A program made the position numbers and the translations under genes. This document shows, in pieces, positions 34,914 through 43,954 of a DNA stretch of 64,000 bases. The notes below the pieces were generated by a model that worked only from the letters and a program-made list of their open reading frames with translations, did no database searches and had not been told where the DNA came from. Within the stretch, counting starts at the first letter, position 1, and every line of letters starts with the position of its first letter. The DNA is from Hahella sp. CCB-MM4 (GTDB lineage: Bacteria > Pseudomonadota > Gammaproteobacteria > Pseudomonadales > Oleiphilaceae), in assembly GCF_002260525.1 (NCBI RefSeq), contig NZ_MRYI01000003.1, forward strand, positions 248,001 through 312,000. Reading direction: 5' to 3'.

Positions 34914-35927
34914 TCACTGGTCCTGCCCCTCAGGTGCGCCCGACAGTTTCAACTGCCGGGCTACCAGCTCTGCCACCGCTTCACTGTTGACGTTGCCGGC
35001 TTCGAACCAGTGAATCCTGCTACCTCGACGCTCCATACGACGAAACCATTTGTTCTGTTGCCTGGCAAATTGATAAATCGCTGAAGCGAGCTTCTGCTTC
35101 ATATCGTTATAATTCAGTTCCCCAAGCAGAAAGCTGGATAAGTAGCGATATTCCAGTCCGAAATTATATAACTGTCGGTGTGACACTCCCTCAGCGATCA
35201 ACCCTTTGACTTCCTCAAGCATCCCTTCTTCAAGACGCGCATTGAGCCGTTGCTCTATCCGTTGTCGAAGCACGTCCGGCTCACACCGGAGACCGACAAT
35301 AACCGGATCAAGATGAATCTGGAGGGATTCCGTACCGCCTGCGAGCTCAGCTTCAGCGATCTCTATTGCCCGGATGGTACGCTCCCGCTCAAGGGTATCC
35401 GTCGTATTGTGCAGAGGCTTCAGGGTTCCAAGTTTTTCATTCAATGCCTCTTGCGACAACGACGCCAGAGAAGCCCGTAAAACATCATTTCTGGGAGCCA
35501 CTTGCAGCTCGTACCCTCTGATCAGGGCATCAAGGAAAAGCCCGGTGCCACCGGCAAATATCGGCAACACTTGACGGGACGCCAAGTCTGCCAACGTTCC
35601 CTGAACCATACTCAGGAAATCAAACAGACTGAACTCAGTAGTTGGGTCCGCCACGTCAATCAGGTGATAGGGAATATCGCCGTATTCGGCAAGATCCTTT
35701 CCACTGCCAATGTCCAGCTTTCGGTACACCTGTCGAGAATCGACAGAAATCACTTCGCCGCCAAAATGTCTGGCCAACTCTACCCCTAGTCGGGTTTTGC
35801 CGGTCGCTGTCGCGCCAAGTACGATTACCGCGGGTACAGAAGAAGCACTCCCAGCAGAGACAGAAGAAGCATCGACCTTAGATTCAGAAGTAGATTTCGC
35901 CTCAGATTTAGAAGAAGTATTCACCAC
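34914..35927 (-). CDS. miaA: tRNA dimethylallyltransferase, Bacteroidetes-type MiaA
   Basis: A 337-residue enzyme that prenylates A37 of tRNAs reading UNN codons. The P-loop GATATGKT is present, followed by ISVDSRQVY. The body carries GSGKDLAEYGDIPYHLID, LHNTTD, RTIRAIEIAEAE, FGLEYRYLSSFLLGEL and FRRMERRGSRIHWF. These match the MiaA subtype I know from Bacteroidetes rather than the E. coli subtype (GTAKP, GTMLYFKAL). The first 32 residues are a Ser/Ala-rich extension of four 8-residue repeats encoded by 24-bp tandem units. Start is GTG (35927 or 35924) with GGAAG upstream. It is not with mutL/hfq, so a second, canonical miaA may exist elsewhere. Confidence 0.88.
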   Translation of the reverse strand: MVNTSSKSEAKSTSESKVDASSVSAGSASSVPAVIVLGATATGKTRLGVELARHFGGEVISVDSRQVYRKLDIGSGKDLAEYGDIPYHLIDVADPTTEFSLFDFLSMVQGTLADLASRQVLPIFAGGTGLFLDALIRGYELQVAPRNDVLRASLASLSQEALNEKLGTLKPLHNTTDTLERERTIRAIEIAEAELAGGTESLQIHLDPVIVGLRCEPDVLRQRIEQRLNARLEEGMLEEVKGLIAEGVSHRQLYNFGLEYRYLSSFLLGELNYNDMKQKLASAIYQFARQQNKWFRRMERRGSRIHWFEAGNVNSEAVAELVARQLKLSGAPEGQDQ

Positions 35928-35928
35928 T
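35833..35928 (-). repeat. 24-bp tandem repeat at the 5' end of miaA (4 copies)
   Basis: Four consecutive 24-bp units (35833, 35857, 35881, 35905 on plus-strand coordinates). Each contains a variant of GAAGAAG/GAAGTAG. They encode four 8-residue Ser-rich repeats, VNTSSKSE-AKSTSESK-VDASSVSA-GSASSVPA, making an N-terminal extension absent from ordinary MiaA. The start codon lies inside the first unit. Confidence 0.85.
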
Positions 35929-35931
35929 GGT

Positions 35932-36843
35932 CTACTTCCAACCTCGTAACCAGTCAGGCATCAATGACTCAGGGAGCGTTATATCCCGTTGCCGGTTTTT
36001 CAAAGGGCATTGAAACGCCAACCTGACAGCGGCCAGACACAGACCGTCTGGAGACGACGGGCCGCCGTATTCCCGGTCACCCACAAGCGCACAACCTATA
36101 CCGCTGAAATGCCTTCGGATCTGATGCTTGCGTCCTGTGATCAAATCGATATCGACTTTCACCGAAGCAGATTCTGCACCCGAACCCAGAACCCGATATC
36201 GGGTTTCCGCGTCCTGGCCATCGATGCGAGCCGTCAGAGTCCCCTCAGCGCTTTCTGGAGCATGGGACAATAATGCCCGGTAGTGCTTGCTGATCGCCCG
36301 GCTTTGTAACAGCTCTCCCATGCGGGCCGCAGCTTTGGGTGAATGCCCGACGATGATCAATCCACATGCTTCCTTATCAAGGCGGTGCAGCAGAAACACT
36401 TTCCTTCCGGCAAAGGCCTGTTCCACCACCCTGAGCAACGCGCAGTGATCACCCCATTGGGTACCCTGGCTTAACATGCCGGGAGGTTTATACCAGACTG
36501 AATAGTCACCGAAGTCTTCCACCAGGGAAGCCTTTCCGGGACTGATGGCCAACAGGTGGGGATCATAATAGATATCCAGTTGGTCGTTGATCTGGAGATC
36601 CGTTTTGGCCCGACGCAACCTCTTGCGCGGTTTACTTCCCCTTTTCAGCCAGACCGCACCTTTCTGCATGGTATCTTTGACTTTCTGCTTTGACAGGCCG
36701 GTTTCAGCGGCGATCAGATCAACCGCTGAACCAGGCTCAAGCACTTTCAGGTTTCGTTCAAAGCGCTTAAGCTGACGCTCACCACTTGAGACAGAAACAT
36801 TGGATTCAGGACTGACCTGAGAAGGCTTATTGGCGTTTGGCAT
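35932..36843 (-). CDS. RluA-family RNA pseudouridine synthase
   Basis: A 303-residue enzyme that isomerises uridine to pseudouridine in RNA. An S4-like domain (about 25-95) precedes the catalytic domain with HRLDKEACGL containing the catalytic Asp, and RKHQIRRHFSGIGCALVGDREYG near the end. The ATG at 36843 (MPNANKPSQ) is preferred, with AAGG upstream; longer forms extend back inside rsmC. It overlaps rsmC by 17 bases and is followed 4 bases later by miaA, suggesting one transcript of RNA modification genes. The target site is not predictable. Confidence 0.88.
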   Translation of the reverse strand: MPNANKPSQVSPESNVSVSSGERQLKRFERNLKVLEPGSAVDLIAAETGLSKQKVKDTMQKGAVWLKRGSKPRKRLRRAKTDLQINDQLDIYYDPHLLAISPGKASLVEDFGDYSVWYKPPGMLSQGTQWGDHCALLRVVEQAFAGRKVFLLHRLDKEACGLIIVGHSPKAAARMGELLQSRAISKHYRALLSHAPESAEGTLTARIDGQDAETRYRVLGSGAESASVKVDIDLITGRKHQIRRHFSGIGCALVGDREYGGPSSPDGLCLAAVRLAFQCPLKNRQRDITLPESLMPDWLRGWK

Positions 36844-37975
36844 GGTAAACCTTATAACGAGTGTCCTCCGCGATAACGGAGACATTGCCCAAGGAGTCTT
36901 CAATCCAGTCTGCATAGGGCAAAAACCGATTCGCCACCAGGGTCAGGGTGCCTCCAGGTATCAACCTGGTCCGGCAATCCTGCAGGAATTGCCGGGTCGT
37001 TCGGGTATCCTGTTTAACTCCCTGGTGAAATGGCGGATTAGTGACAATTGCAGCCAATCCCGATGCCACCTGAGAGAGTCCATCCGAAGCATAGACAGAT
37101 ACGTCCAGCCCCATATTGGCCGCTGAGCGCCTCGTGCTTTCCAGTGCCAGGGCATTCACATCGACCATTTCCACCTGGGCTTCCGGCCATTTTCTCTTCA
37201 TGCTCAATCCAACAACACCACAACCGCATCCGAAATCGAGAATACGATTACCTTTAACCTTTGCAATTGTACGGCCTATGACAACATCATTTTGAAACTC
37301 AGGTTTTTGCAGGCATTCCAATAACAATCGGGTACCGTCATCGAGCCGTCCTGCGCTGAACACCCCTGGCAGACTATGCAATTCCAGCGGCTCCCAACCT
37401 GGAATATCCAGAGTAAATGGCTGCCAGTAGCTATCCAGAGACCGCTCTATCATCTTTCCGAGATTATTGTCAGACTTTCCGAGACTATTGTCAGACTTTC
37501 CGAGAAAATTGTCAGAAAGCGAAATTTCCCATAACTGGCAATGCCGGGCAGAGTCGAGCTTGATGCAACCAAAGCCCTCCTTTTTCAGCTTCTTGGCTGC
37601 GCTTTCAATGCCTTCCCGTTTTTCCCCCACCAACCAGACTTTTTCAGCCCGGGCCAGGACGTTGCCCAGCAATGACAAATACAGCTCGATCACCTCTTTG
37701 CTTTTGGGCATAAACAGGACCGCGTGCTGAAACTCTGCCGAATCTGTTTCCGCTTGCAATACGCCGAACTGGCAACGATCCCGGGCAGCACCGGATAACG
37801 CCGAATGCTGCGCTTCGAAGGCTTGAAAATCCCAGCAAATACTGGTCGTTTCCCGCCCAGTGCGCTCGATTTCCGCATGACAATGATCTATCGGGGGGCA
37901 AACCAGCAATACCGAACCCAGTAACCGTTCAATCTGTCTTAACAATACCTGACTGGTATTTTCCAATCCGCTCAT
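36827..37975 (-). CDS. rsmC: 16S rRNA (guanine-1207-N2)-methyltransferase RsmC
   Basis: A 382-residue enzyme, longer than E. coli RsmC (343). The N-terminal pseudo-methyltransferase half (1-170) is followed by LHSLPGVFSAGRLDDGTRLLL, then the SAM site LDFGCGCGVVGLSM, catalytic NPPFHQG and VANRFLPYADW. RlmG is the close relative, but LPGVFS and the ending favour RsmC. A 21-bp tandem repeat adds three SDNxLGK heptads (about residues 153-173) at the domain boundary. Its start overlaps the stop of the flavin reductase gene by 4 bases. Confidence 0.9.
   Translation of the reverse strand: MSGLENTSQVLLRQIERLLGSVLLVCPPIDHCHAEIERTGRETTSICWDFQAFEAQHSALSGAARDRCQFGVLQAETDSAEFQHAVLFMPKSKEVIELYLSLLGNVLARAEKVWLVGEKREGIESAAKKLKKEGFGCIKLDSARHCQLWEISLSDNFLGKSDNSLGKSDNNLGKMIERSLDSYWQPFTLDIPGWEPLELHSLPGVFSAGRLDDGTRLLLECLQKPEFQNDVVIGRTIAKVKGNRILDFGCGCGVVGLSMKRKWPEAQVEMVDVNALALESTRRSAANMGLDVSVYASDGLSQVASGLAAIVTNPPFHQGVKQDTRTTRQFLQDCRTRLIPGGTLTLVANRFLPYADWIEDSLGNVSVIAEDTRYKVYHAKRQ
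37455..37517 (-). repeat. 21-bp tandem repeat inside rsmC (3 copies)
   Basis: Three 21-bp units (37455, 37476, 37497) differing at a few bases. They encode the heptads SDNFLGK, SDNSLGK and SDNNLGK in the linker between the two RsmC domains, keeping frame. Confidence 0.9.
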
Positions 37976-38604
37976 TTGGGCCTGTCCAATGTGATCACTT
38001 CGCCGATGGAGGCATATTCATTTGCACCAAGCCGGGCCAGTGGATTGACCTTCTTTGCATCCACTTTCAAACGCCCCTTGGCATCAGTCAGAGTAACTTC
38101 ATCTCCCAGGTAAAGCTTCTCGATTTGCAAAAGGATTAATGCCTGTGGCACCGGCCCCAACTCAACCACTTCAGACACCCTGCAGCCAAAGGCAATGTGA
38201 CACTCTTTGATTCTGGGCAGCTCAAACTGCTCGAACTCAACCAGATTCAAGGCCAGCGAGTCCAGCTCCGACTTACCGTACTCCAGGGTACGTGAAGAAT
38301 CCGACACCATCTGTACCTGTGTCGCGTCAGCAATATGCACAACACATGGTTTTCCTGTTACCAGGTTGGAACGGGTGTCCTTCAGTTCTCCGTCCGGCTT
38401 TTTTCCGATTGAAACGACCAAGGTCGGTGGCGCGCTGGTCAGTGCATTGAAAAATGAAAACGGTGCCAGGTTGTATTGACCTTCGGCGGTACCTTTCACA
38501 TGACTGTTTTCGCTCAATATCCAGGCAATGGGACGAGGTATCACGGTTTGTGTCATCAGATGATAAATTTCTGAAGCTTGAAGCTGAGCTAAGTCTATAT
38601 TCAT
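37972..38604 (-). CDS. Flavin reductase family protein
   Basis: A 210-residue FMN-binding split-barrel protein. VIPRPIAWILSE, YNLAPFSFFNALTSAPPTLVVSIG and KDTRSNLVTGKPCVVHI are the conserved flavin-binding segments. Such proteins reduce FMN with NAD(P)H or act as flavin-dependent enzymes of unknown substrate. ATGA overlap with rsmC implies translational coupling. No oxygenase partner is nearby. Confidence 0.9.
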   Translation of the reverse strand: MNIDLAQLQASEIYHLMTQTVIPRPIAWILSENSHVKGTAEGQYNLAPFSFFNALTSAPPTLVVSIGKKPDGELKDTRSNLVTGKPCVVHIADATQVQMVSDSSRTLEYGKSELDSLALNLVEFEQFELPRIKECHIAFGCRVSEVVELGPVPQALILLQIEKLYLGDEVTLTDAKGRLKVDAKKVNPLARLGANEYASIGEVITLDRPK

Positions 38605-39070
38605 TGAAAATCCGGGTCATCGATGAATGGTCAACAGTGCACTGGTTTATCCTGGTATCGGCAGGTTGGGCAGATATGAGGAAAATCAGCCATCGTTGGG
38701 GAGTGCCATTTTAAAGATTTCCCCGCCGCCTTTCACGGTTCCTGGTGAAATATTTATTTACATTAAACCGGACTCTTCAATCACTCGCGACACTACACCT
38801 TCCCCACCAATAACCCATTTATCCTATGCCATTTCTCATACTCCAACGCAATTTGTGATAAAGATCTCTCAAATTGAACATCTATTGTGCAAAAATCCGC
38901 CCATCTACTCGAATAACAATAAATTGCGATTCCACAACAATAATCAACAATTGCTTACAGTCTGTGCTACAAAAGGGAGATCACCTTCCAGGATGGGGTG
39001 AGCACAGAAGTGTAAACGAGGACAAACAAACGATGGAGTCGCGGTGGAAACCTTTCACCAGGGTAAAGCT
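38605..39070. other. Divergent intergenic region, mostly AT-rich
   Basis: This is a 466-base gap between the flavin reductase (minus) and the chalcone-isomerase-like gene (plus). The right half is AT-rich and includes the inverted repeat CAATTTG (38849-38855)/CAAATTG (38870-38876). A 124-codon open frame at 38627-39001 is low complexity and not convincing. Promoters for both genes must lie here, but none is clear. Confidence 0.5.
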
Positions 39071-39706
39071 ATGAAACACTCCATCCCGGCCTTACTGGCT
39101 TTTTGTCTCATCTATTTCTCACCACCCGCTTTTTCTATCGTTGTCGACGGGGTGGATGTTCCGGAATTACTTCCCGCCGACGGAAGCCGTCCCGCGTTAT
39201 TCCTCAATGGTGCAGCCAAAAGAAAGTTCCTTCTGTTCGTGGATGTTTACGTTGGCTCACTTTACGTCGAATCCACATCAGAGAATCCCCACCAATTACT
39301 GAGTAACGATGGCTATCGCCGGATGGAATTTCAGATGCTGCGCAATGTCAGAGGCCGCAAAATTGCCGATGCCTTTTATGAGGGCATGCAATTAAATGTA
39401 ACGCCTGAAGAAGCTCTATCCATGGAGTCTGCCATTGAGCAAATGGTAGATATGTTCGACCAGCGGCTCAGCAAAGGCGATGTTGCAGTGGTGGAATATA
39501 TTCCGGGACGCGGAACACACGTCGTGCTCGCAGGTAACGATCGAGGGCTTATCCCAAGCAAGGCCCTTTTTGATGCGATACTTTCCATCTGGATTGGCGA
39601 ATACCCCGTCAGCCAGGAGTTTAAAGCAGGAATTCTCGGTATCGAAACCGCCTCCGCAGAAGCTCAGACGGCTGCCCAAAAGCGCCGTGAGCAGGATGAT
39701 TTTTAA
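39071..39706 (+). CDS. Chalcone isomerase-like secreted protein
   Basis: A 211-residue exported protein. The ATG at 39071 opens a signal peptide (MKHSIPALLAFCLIYFSPPAFS); a start at 39044 would add nine residues. The mature part has VDGVDVPELLP, LNGAAKRKFLLFVDVYVGSLYVE and IPSKALFDAILSIWIGEYPVSQEFKAGILG, the pattern of bacterial chalcone isomerase-like (PF16036-type) proteins. These are periplasmic, keep the fold but lack proven isomerase activity. AGGGTAAAGCT precedes the start. Confidence 0.9.
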   Translation: MKHSIPALLAFCLIYFSPPAFSIVVDGVDVPELLPADGSRPALFLNGAAKRKFLLFVDVYVGSLYVESTSENPHQLLSNDGYRRMEFQMLRNVRGRKIADAFYEGMQLNVTPEEALSMESAIEQMVDMFDQRLSKGDVAVVEYIPGRGTHVVLAGNDRGLIPSKALFDAILSIWIGEYPVSQEFKAGILGIETASAEAQTAAQKRREQDDF

Positions 39707-39826
39707 TCAACCTGACAACAGATTGCTCTCTTGATACAGGTCAACAACTCACTTTGCATGCTAATCAATAATCATCTCACTAATTTTCTGGATGACGACT
39801 CCAACGGATAAAACAGTGAGGCGATT

Positions 39827-39949
39827 ATGTACGTTGACGAAACCATTATTGCAGGATTACTCGTAGTTGGTATGACCATCGCATTCTTCGGCGGTGTGTA
39901 CGTGGTATTGAAAAAAGAGAACGAAAAACACAAACATCACCCCAAATGA
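39827..39949 (+). CDS. 40-residue single-pass membrane protein
   Basis: ATG at 39827 with GAGG 5 bases upstream, TGA at 39947-39949. The protein is MYVDETIIAGLLVVGMTIAFFGGVYVVLKKENEKHKHHPK in outline: a short N-terminus, one TM helix (about 8-28) and a basic His/Lys tail. The good ribosome binding site and regular composition argue for a real gene. It is too short to assign; similar miniproteins act as small subunits of membrane complexes. It lies 120 bases after the chalcone-isomerase-like gene. Confidence 0.65.
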   Translation: MYVDETIIAGLLVVGMTIAFFGGVYVVLKKENEKHKHHPK

Positions 39950-40051
39950 CTGATCAACCGAAGCGCTGATAAATCGCAGCGCCTGGCTAATTCGGCATTC
40001 TGACTATGCAGTCGCCGGCTGTATGGTCAGTTGGCCGGTATGTCGGACAGC

Positions 40052-43000
40052 TCAGTAATCGTGCTTCCATAACAGCTCGACCCCGCTAAATCCGGACTTG
40101 CCGCCGGTCGTGGTCTCCAGATTGAGTTTAGGTGTCAGCTCTATCTCGATAGAGCCTTTCCACGGTTGACTGGGTTCAGGCGTCCTTTCCAGTTCGACAT
40201 AGACCTTTTCCGTCACATATTTCCCAATCCCTACCGCAACACCGTTGCCGTTCTCAGTTTCCTGGGAATCGATGGTCAATGTATCCACGCCAAGCACATC
40301 ACGGGTAGCCGCAATGGGATCAAATCCTCCTTCACCCCTCAGCGTCTGCACGGCAGATGCAAGTCTGGCTGCCTGCAGCGGCGTAATATTCTGAATAGAC
40401 TTACCGAACAGCAATCTGGACAGCGCCTCGTCTTCAGGGAGATCGGGAATGGTTCTCAGGCTGATATCCAGATCATCCAGCGTACCTGAAAGTGTGGCGA
40501 TATATTCCAGGTCTGAGGCGACGTGATGCCCTTCCACCAACAGCGCAATACTCTCATTGGCAAAGATGACATTGCCGTTGGTGAGATTGAATCTTTTTCC
40601 AAACAGCTCGAAAGTCCCGCGTACGACGCTGAACTCCCCTTTATAGTTGGATGCTTCCATAGGACCACTGATTCGGACCTCTCCTTCAAGCTCCGCATCC
40701 AACCCGCGTCCACGGATAAATCCCTGCTGAGCGACCCTGAGTGTGATATCCAGAGATATTTTCGGCAGAGGTATTTCCGACTGCATTGTGGGAGCCTCAA
40801 CATCCTTCTGCCTGACGGTGACATCCAGCTCAGGAATATCCGAATTGGGGATCAGGTCCAGCAACAACTGAAACGGAGAGACCTCTATATCGCCGGACAA
40901 CAGAATATTGCGCAAATCACCTGTCGCTGCCAGCTCTCCCGATACCGCTCCCTCCATGTCCTCACGCCGCAATAGGCTCATACCATCTGCGATCACCTTC
41001 AGATCCACTTTCCCGTGATTGCCGTCATTCCAGCGGGTATATCCTGTGGCCGTCAGATGTCCGCCAAGTGTATCCGATGCCGTGCCTTTGGCAATTTCAA
41101 ACTGATTACCTCGAAACGCCAGCTCCATACCAATGTCATCCATCACTGACTGGGTCAGCTGGTTTTCATAGTAACCATCCATGACTTTCACGGTTCCGTT
41201 CAACAAAGGTTCCTCAAGCGAGCCGGAGGCCACTAGATCCAAGTTCGCTCTGCCTCGAATCGTCTGAATATCCTCATCTACCAATTCATTCAGCCACGCC
41301 ATATCCACATCGCCCTGAATACTTATATCCAGGGGTGTTTCCGGGCTCAGCAACTCTTCAGGATTATCCCGTAACCTTTTATAGTACGGCCGCCAACCCA
41401 GTGAAAGATCCAGATTGCCGTGCTTCTTCGAGTTTTCAAATAGATTGTTGCGAACTTCCAACCTTTCATCGTGAAGGTCAAAATCCATTATCCAGTTGAA
41501 CCTGGAAGGCTCATTATTTTTTGATTTAGGCCCTAAGGTGTAGAGTGCGATTGCATTCAAACGTCCTGTTATTTCCGGTTGCTCAGGCGTGCCTTTCATT
41601 TGAGCCTGGAAGTCAACGGTCGCCGGCAACAGATCAACCCCAAACCCCTGCAGATAAGTAGTATCAAACTGCTTCAGATTCAAAGACAGATCGTAATTCT
41701 CCGGGGCGATATAGCCGGCAATTTCAAGAACACTATCCCGCCATTCAACACGAGTATTGTTAAAATCCAGTCGGTTTTGCTCTCCTTTTCCACCGACGTT
41801 AATCGTGAACGGCTCGCCGCCTAACATGCCTTCACTATTCAAGGTGCCCTGCACTACGGGAAAGGGTAAAGCCCCATTTATATCAAGATCCGCATTGACC
41901 ACACCTTTAAGATCATCCGGATATTCCACATCCGCTAACTGCAGGACAGCAAACGGCAGGTCCCGGATACTCGTGTTCGCCTCGACGGCCAATTTTTCAA
42001 CGTCAAGCACCCCCTGCCCCGTCACCCTGGCAACGGAGGTATTTTCCAGCCCCGGCCGCTTGCGCAGATCAAGGCGAGTATCCAGTTGGGAAAAACGAAC
42101 GCTCGCCGCTGAGGCTTCCAAACCGGAGTTGACCGTAAATTCAGCGCCACGCCAGTTCCCTGCCACCCCGGCAGTCCCTGTAAAGCCCACGGCATCAAAA
42201 CTCCCACTCACCCGACCATCCCCACTAGCCAGGGCTTCCAAACCAGACGGCAATTCAATATCCAGCCATTGCAGCAAGCTGACCGGTACTTTCTTTGCCT
42301 GAGCCTGAAGGTCCAATCGACTGTTCGCCCAGTCAATCAGGCCATCCGCCATGACCTGACTTTCAAGGGAATTCACTTGGGCCCGGTTAAGTCGAACGTT
42401 TTCTATAGTCCCTGCAAACCCGGTTTGCACTGACAAAGGCCTGTCACGAAAGCTTCCAGAGGCCAGCAATGTTCCGGAATACCTGGGAGCTTCCCAAGGC
42501 CCCTTCACTTGGCCATCGGTAACATTTAATTCGAGCTTCAGGTCATCGGTCAGCGTAACATCCAACAGAGATAAATAACTCAGGTCTCCGTCAAACCGTT
42601 GGACCTTGAGGTCAAGTGTCCCTTTGACCAAATCCACGTCACCCCTTGCTTGCACTTTCAATGCTCCCAGAGACGCATCAGCAGAATCCACATGAATGCG
42701 TTGCGCACTGCCCATGCCGTTCACCGCAACATTCAACGGGTACCCAGCATATTGGGTCTGGCCGGACAGGCTTCCCTCTCCTTGCAACTCAGTCCAGGCG
42801 CCTTTGAGTGCTACCGTGCCGCTTAACTGCCCCCCTTTCAGGTCGTTCACCCACGGCTCCACAAGACTCAAAGGCAGATTATCCAGCTTAAGATTAAGGT
42901 CAGCCTGCTCCTCTGTCAGGGTTCCTGATACCTGCTGTGGCGCACCATCCAGAGTCAACACCAAACGCGTTAAATTGACTTCACGGGATTCCGTATCCAG

Positions 43001-43954
43001 GCTGAACTGGCCATCCGACTCCAACAAATGCGACTGCCAGGGAATCCGAAGGGTTTTAAGATCAACATCTACCCAATGGTTTTCACGACGGCTGGCATTC
43101 ATCTCAAGTTGAATATCCAGTGGCTCCCGGATCGGCAATTTCATCTGCTGACCTATCCATCCCCCTGCCGGCTCACTAAGAGATAATTTCACCGAGCCGT
43201 TTGTCGCACTGGACAGCTGTCCATTCAGCGAAATGTCTGCCGGTAACTCAGTCAGGGTGTGCACCTTGATGGAAGAATCCAGCCAGTTTTCTCCCCAAAA
43301 GGCCATCAATTGCCCTTGAATGGATAAACCGGGAATCTCCTGTGCAGCAGCATTTACCTTCAGTTCGTCAATTTCCAGCGCCTGAATTCGTATGGCGGGA
43401 AGGCCTGCAACAGAAAGATCCTTTATCGGTTCTGCTTCTTGGGGTTGGCTTTCCTCTTCATCCCCTTCAGGAACTGTTACCCCGATGCTGCTTGATGAGA
43501 GGCGGACGACATCAATCGTATTATCGAACAGCTTGCGCCAGCGAAATACCAATTCCAGATCACGGGCTTCGAATACGGATACCTGATCAATCGAAAACAC
43601 GACATGCTCAAAGGTCCAATGCCCCAGGCCGGGAGAGGCGGGATTTTCCGTCTGCAACTGATATTCAGTACCTTCAAGCACTGCGGGAACGACTTTAGTC
43701 ACCAGCCAGAGCCGTCCGCCTTCGCTGCCCAGCACCATGGCCACAGCCGCAACCAGAGCCAGGCACAGAGTCATCAGGCCTGCACTGAGGTGGGCCAGCG
43801 AAAGCAACCAAATCCGTCCGACTTTCACTGGAACAGAGCTTAATCGACGCTTTCCAGCCGGCTTCCCGGATCGCTTATCAACGTCCGGCTGATTCTCTGT
43901 CCCCGTCTCGGGAAGGCCCTCTGCAGACCTATTTTTGACCTCCTGTTCAGCCAT
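40052..43954 (-). CDS. tamB: Translocation and assembly module subunit TamB
   Basis: A 1300-residue inner-membrane-anchored periplasm-spanning protein. One N-terminal TM (about 45-75) follows a charged cytosolic start, then a very long beta-rich region of repeated groove units (DUF490/AsmA-like), and the conserved C-terminal TamB domain with GKRFNLTNGNVIFANES, EDEALSRLLFGKSIQNITPLQAARLA and LTIDSQ. TamB with TamA moves lipids and assists outer-membrane protein insertion. Its ATG overlaps the tamA stop by one base (TGATG), so the two are translationally coupled. Confidence 0.95.
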   Translation of the reverse strand: MAEQEVKNRSAEGLPETGTENQPDVDKRSGKPAGKRRLSSVPVKVGRIWLLSLAHLSAGLMTLCLALVAAVAMVLGSEGGRLWLVTKVVPAVLEGTEYQLQTENPASPGLGHWTFEHVVFSIDQVSVFEARDLELVFRWRKLFDNTIDVVRLSSSSIGVTVPEGDEEESQPQEAEPIKDLSVAGLPAIRIQALEIDELKVNAAAQEIPGLSIQGQLMAFWGENWLDSSIKVHTLTELPADISLNGQLSSATNGSVKLSLSEPAGGWIGQQMKLPIREPLDIQLEMNASRRENHWVDVDLKTLRIPWQSHLLESDGQFSLDTESREVNLTRLVLTLDGAPQQVSGTLTEEQADLNLKLDNLPLSLVEPWVNDLKGGQLSGTVALKGAWTELQGEGSLSGQTQYAGYPLNVAVNGMGSAQRIHVDSADASLGALKVQARGDVDLVKGTLDLKVQRFDGDLSYLSLLDVTLTDDLKLELNVTDGQVKGPWEAPRYSGTLLASGSFRDRPLSVQTGFAGTIENVRLNRAQVNSLESQVMADGLIDWANSRLDLQAQAKKVPVSLLQWLDIELPSGLEALASGDGRVSGSFDAVGFTGTAGVAGNWRGAEFTVNSGLEASAASVRFSQLDTRLDLRKRPGLENTSVARVTGQGVLDVEKLAVEANTSIRDLPFAVLQLADVEYPDDLKGVVNADLDINGALPFPVVQGTLNSEGMLGGEPFTINVGGKGEQNRLDFNNTRVEWRDSVLEIAGYIAPENYDLSLNLKQFDTTYLQGFGVDLLPATVDFQAQMKGTPEQPEITGRLNAIALYTLGPKSKNNEPSRFNWIMDFDLHDERLEVRNNLFENSKKHGNLDLSLGWRPYYKRLRDNPEELLSPETPLDISIQGDVDMAWLNELVDEDIQTIRGRANLDLVASGSLEEPLLNGTVKVMDGYYENQLTQSVMDDIGMELAFRGNQFEIAKGTASDTLGGHLTATGYTRWNDGNHGKVDLKVIADGMSLLRREDMEGAVSGELAATGDLRNILLSGDIEVSPFQLLLDLIPNSDIPELDVTVRQKDVEAPTMQSEIPLPKISLDITLRVAQQGFIRGRGLDAELEGEVRISGPMEASNYKGEFSVVRGTFELFGKRFNLTNGNVIFANESIALLVEGHHVASDLEYIATLSGTLDDLDISLRTIPDLPEDEALSRLLFGKSIQNITPLQAARLASAVQTLRGEGGFDPIAATRDVLGVDTLTIDSQETENGNGVAVGIGKYVTEKVYVELERTPEPSQPWKGSIEIELTPKLNLETTTGGKSGFSGVELLWKHDY

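Noticed and set aside
38627-39001. 124-codon plus-strand ORF
   Set aside because: Pro/Ser/Asn-rich low-complexity translation, no family, no good ribosome binding site; probably chance in an intergenic region.
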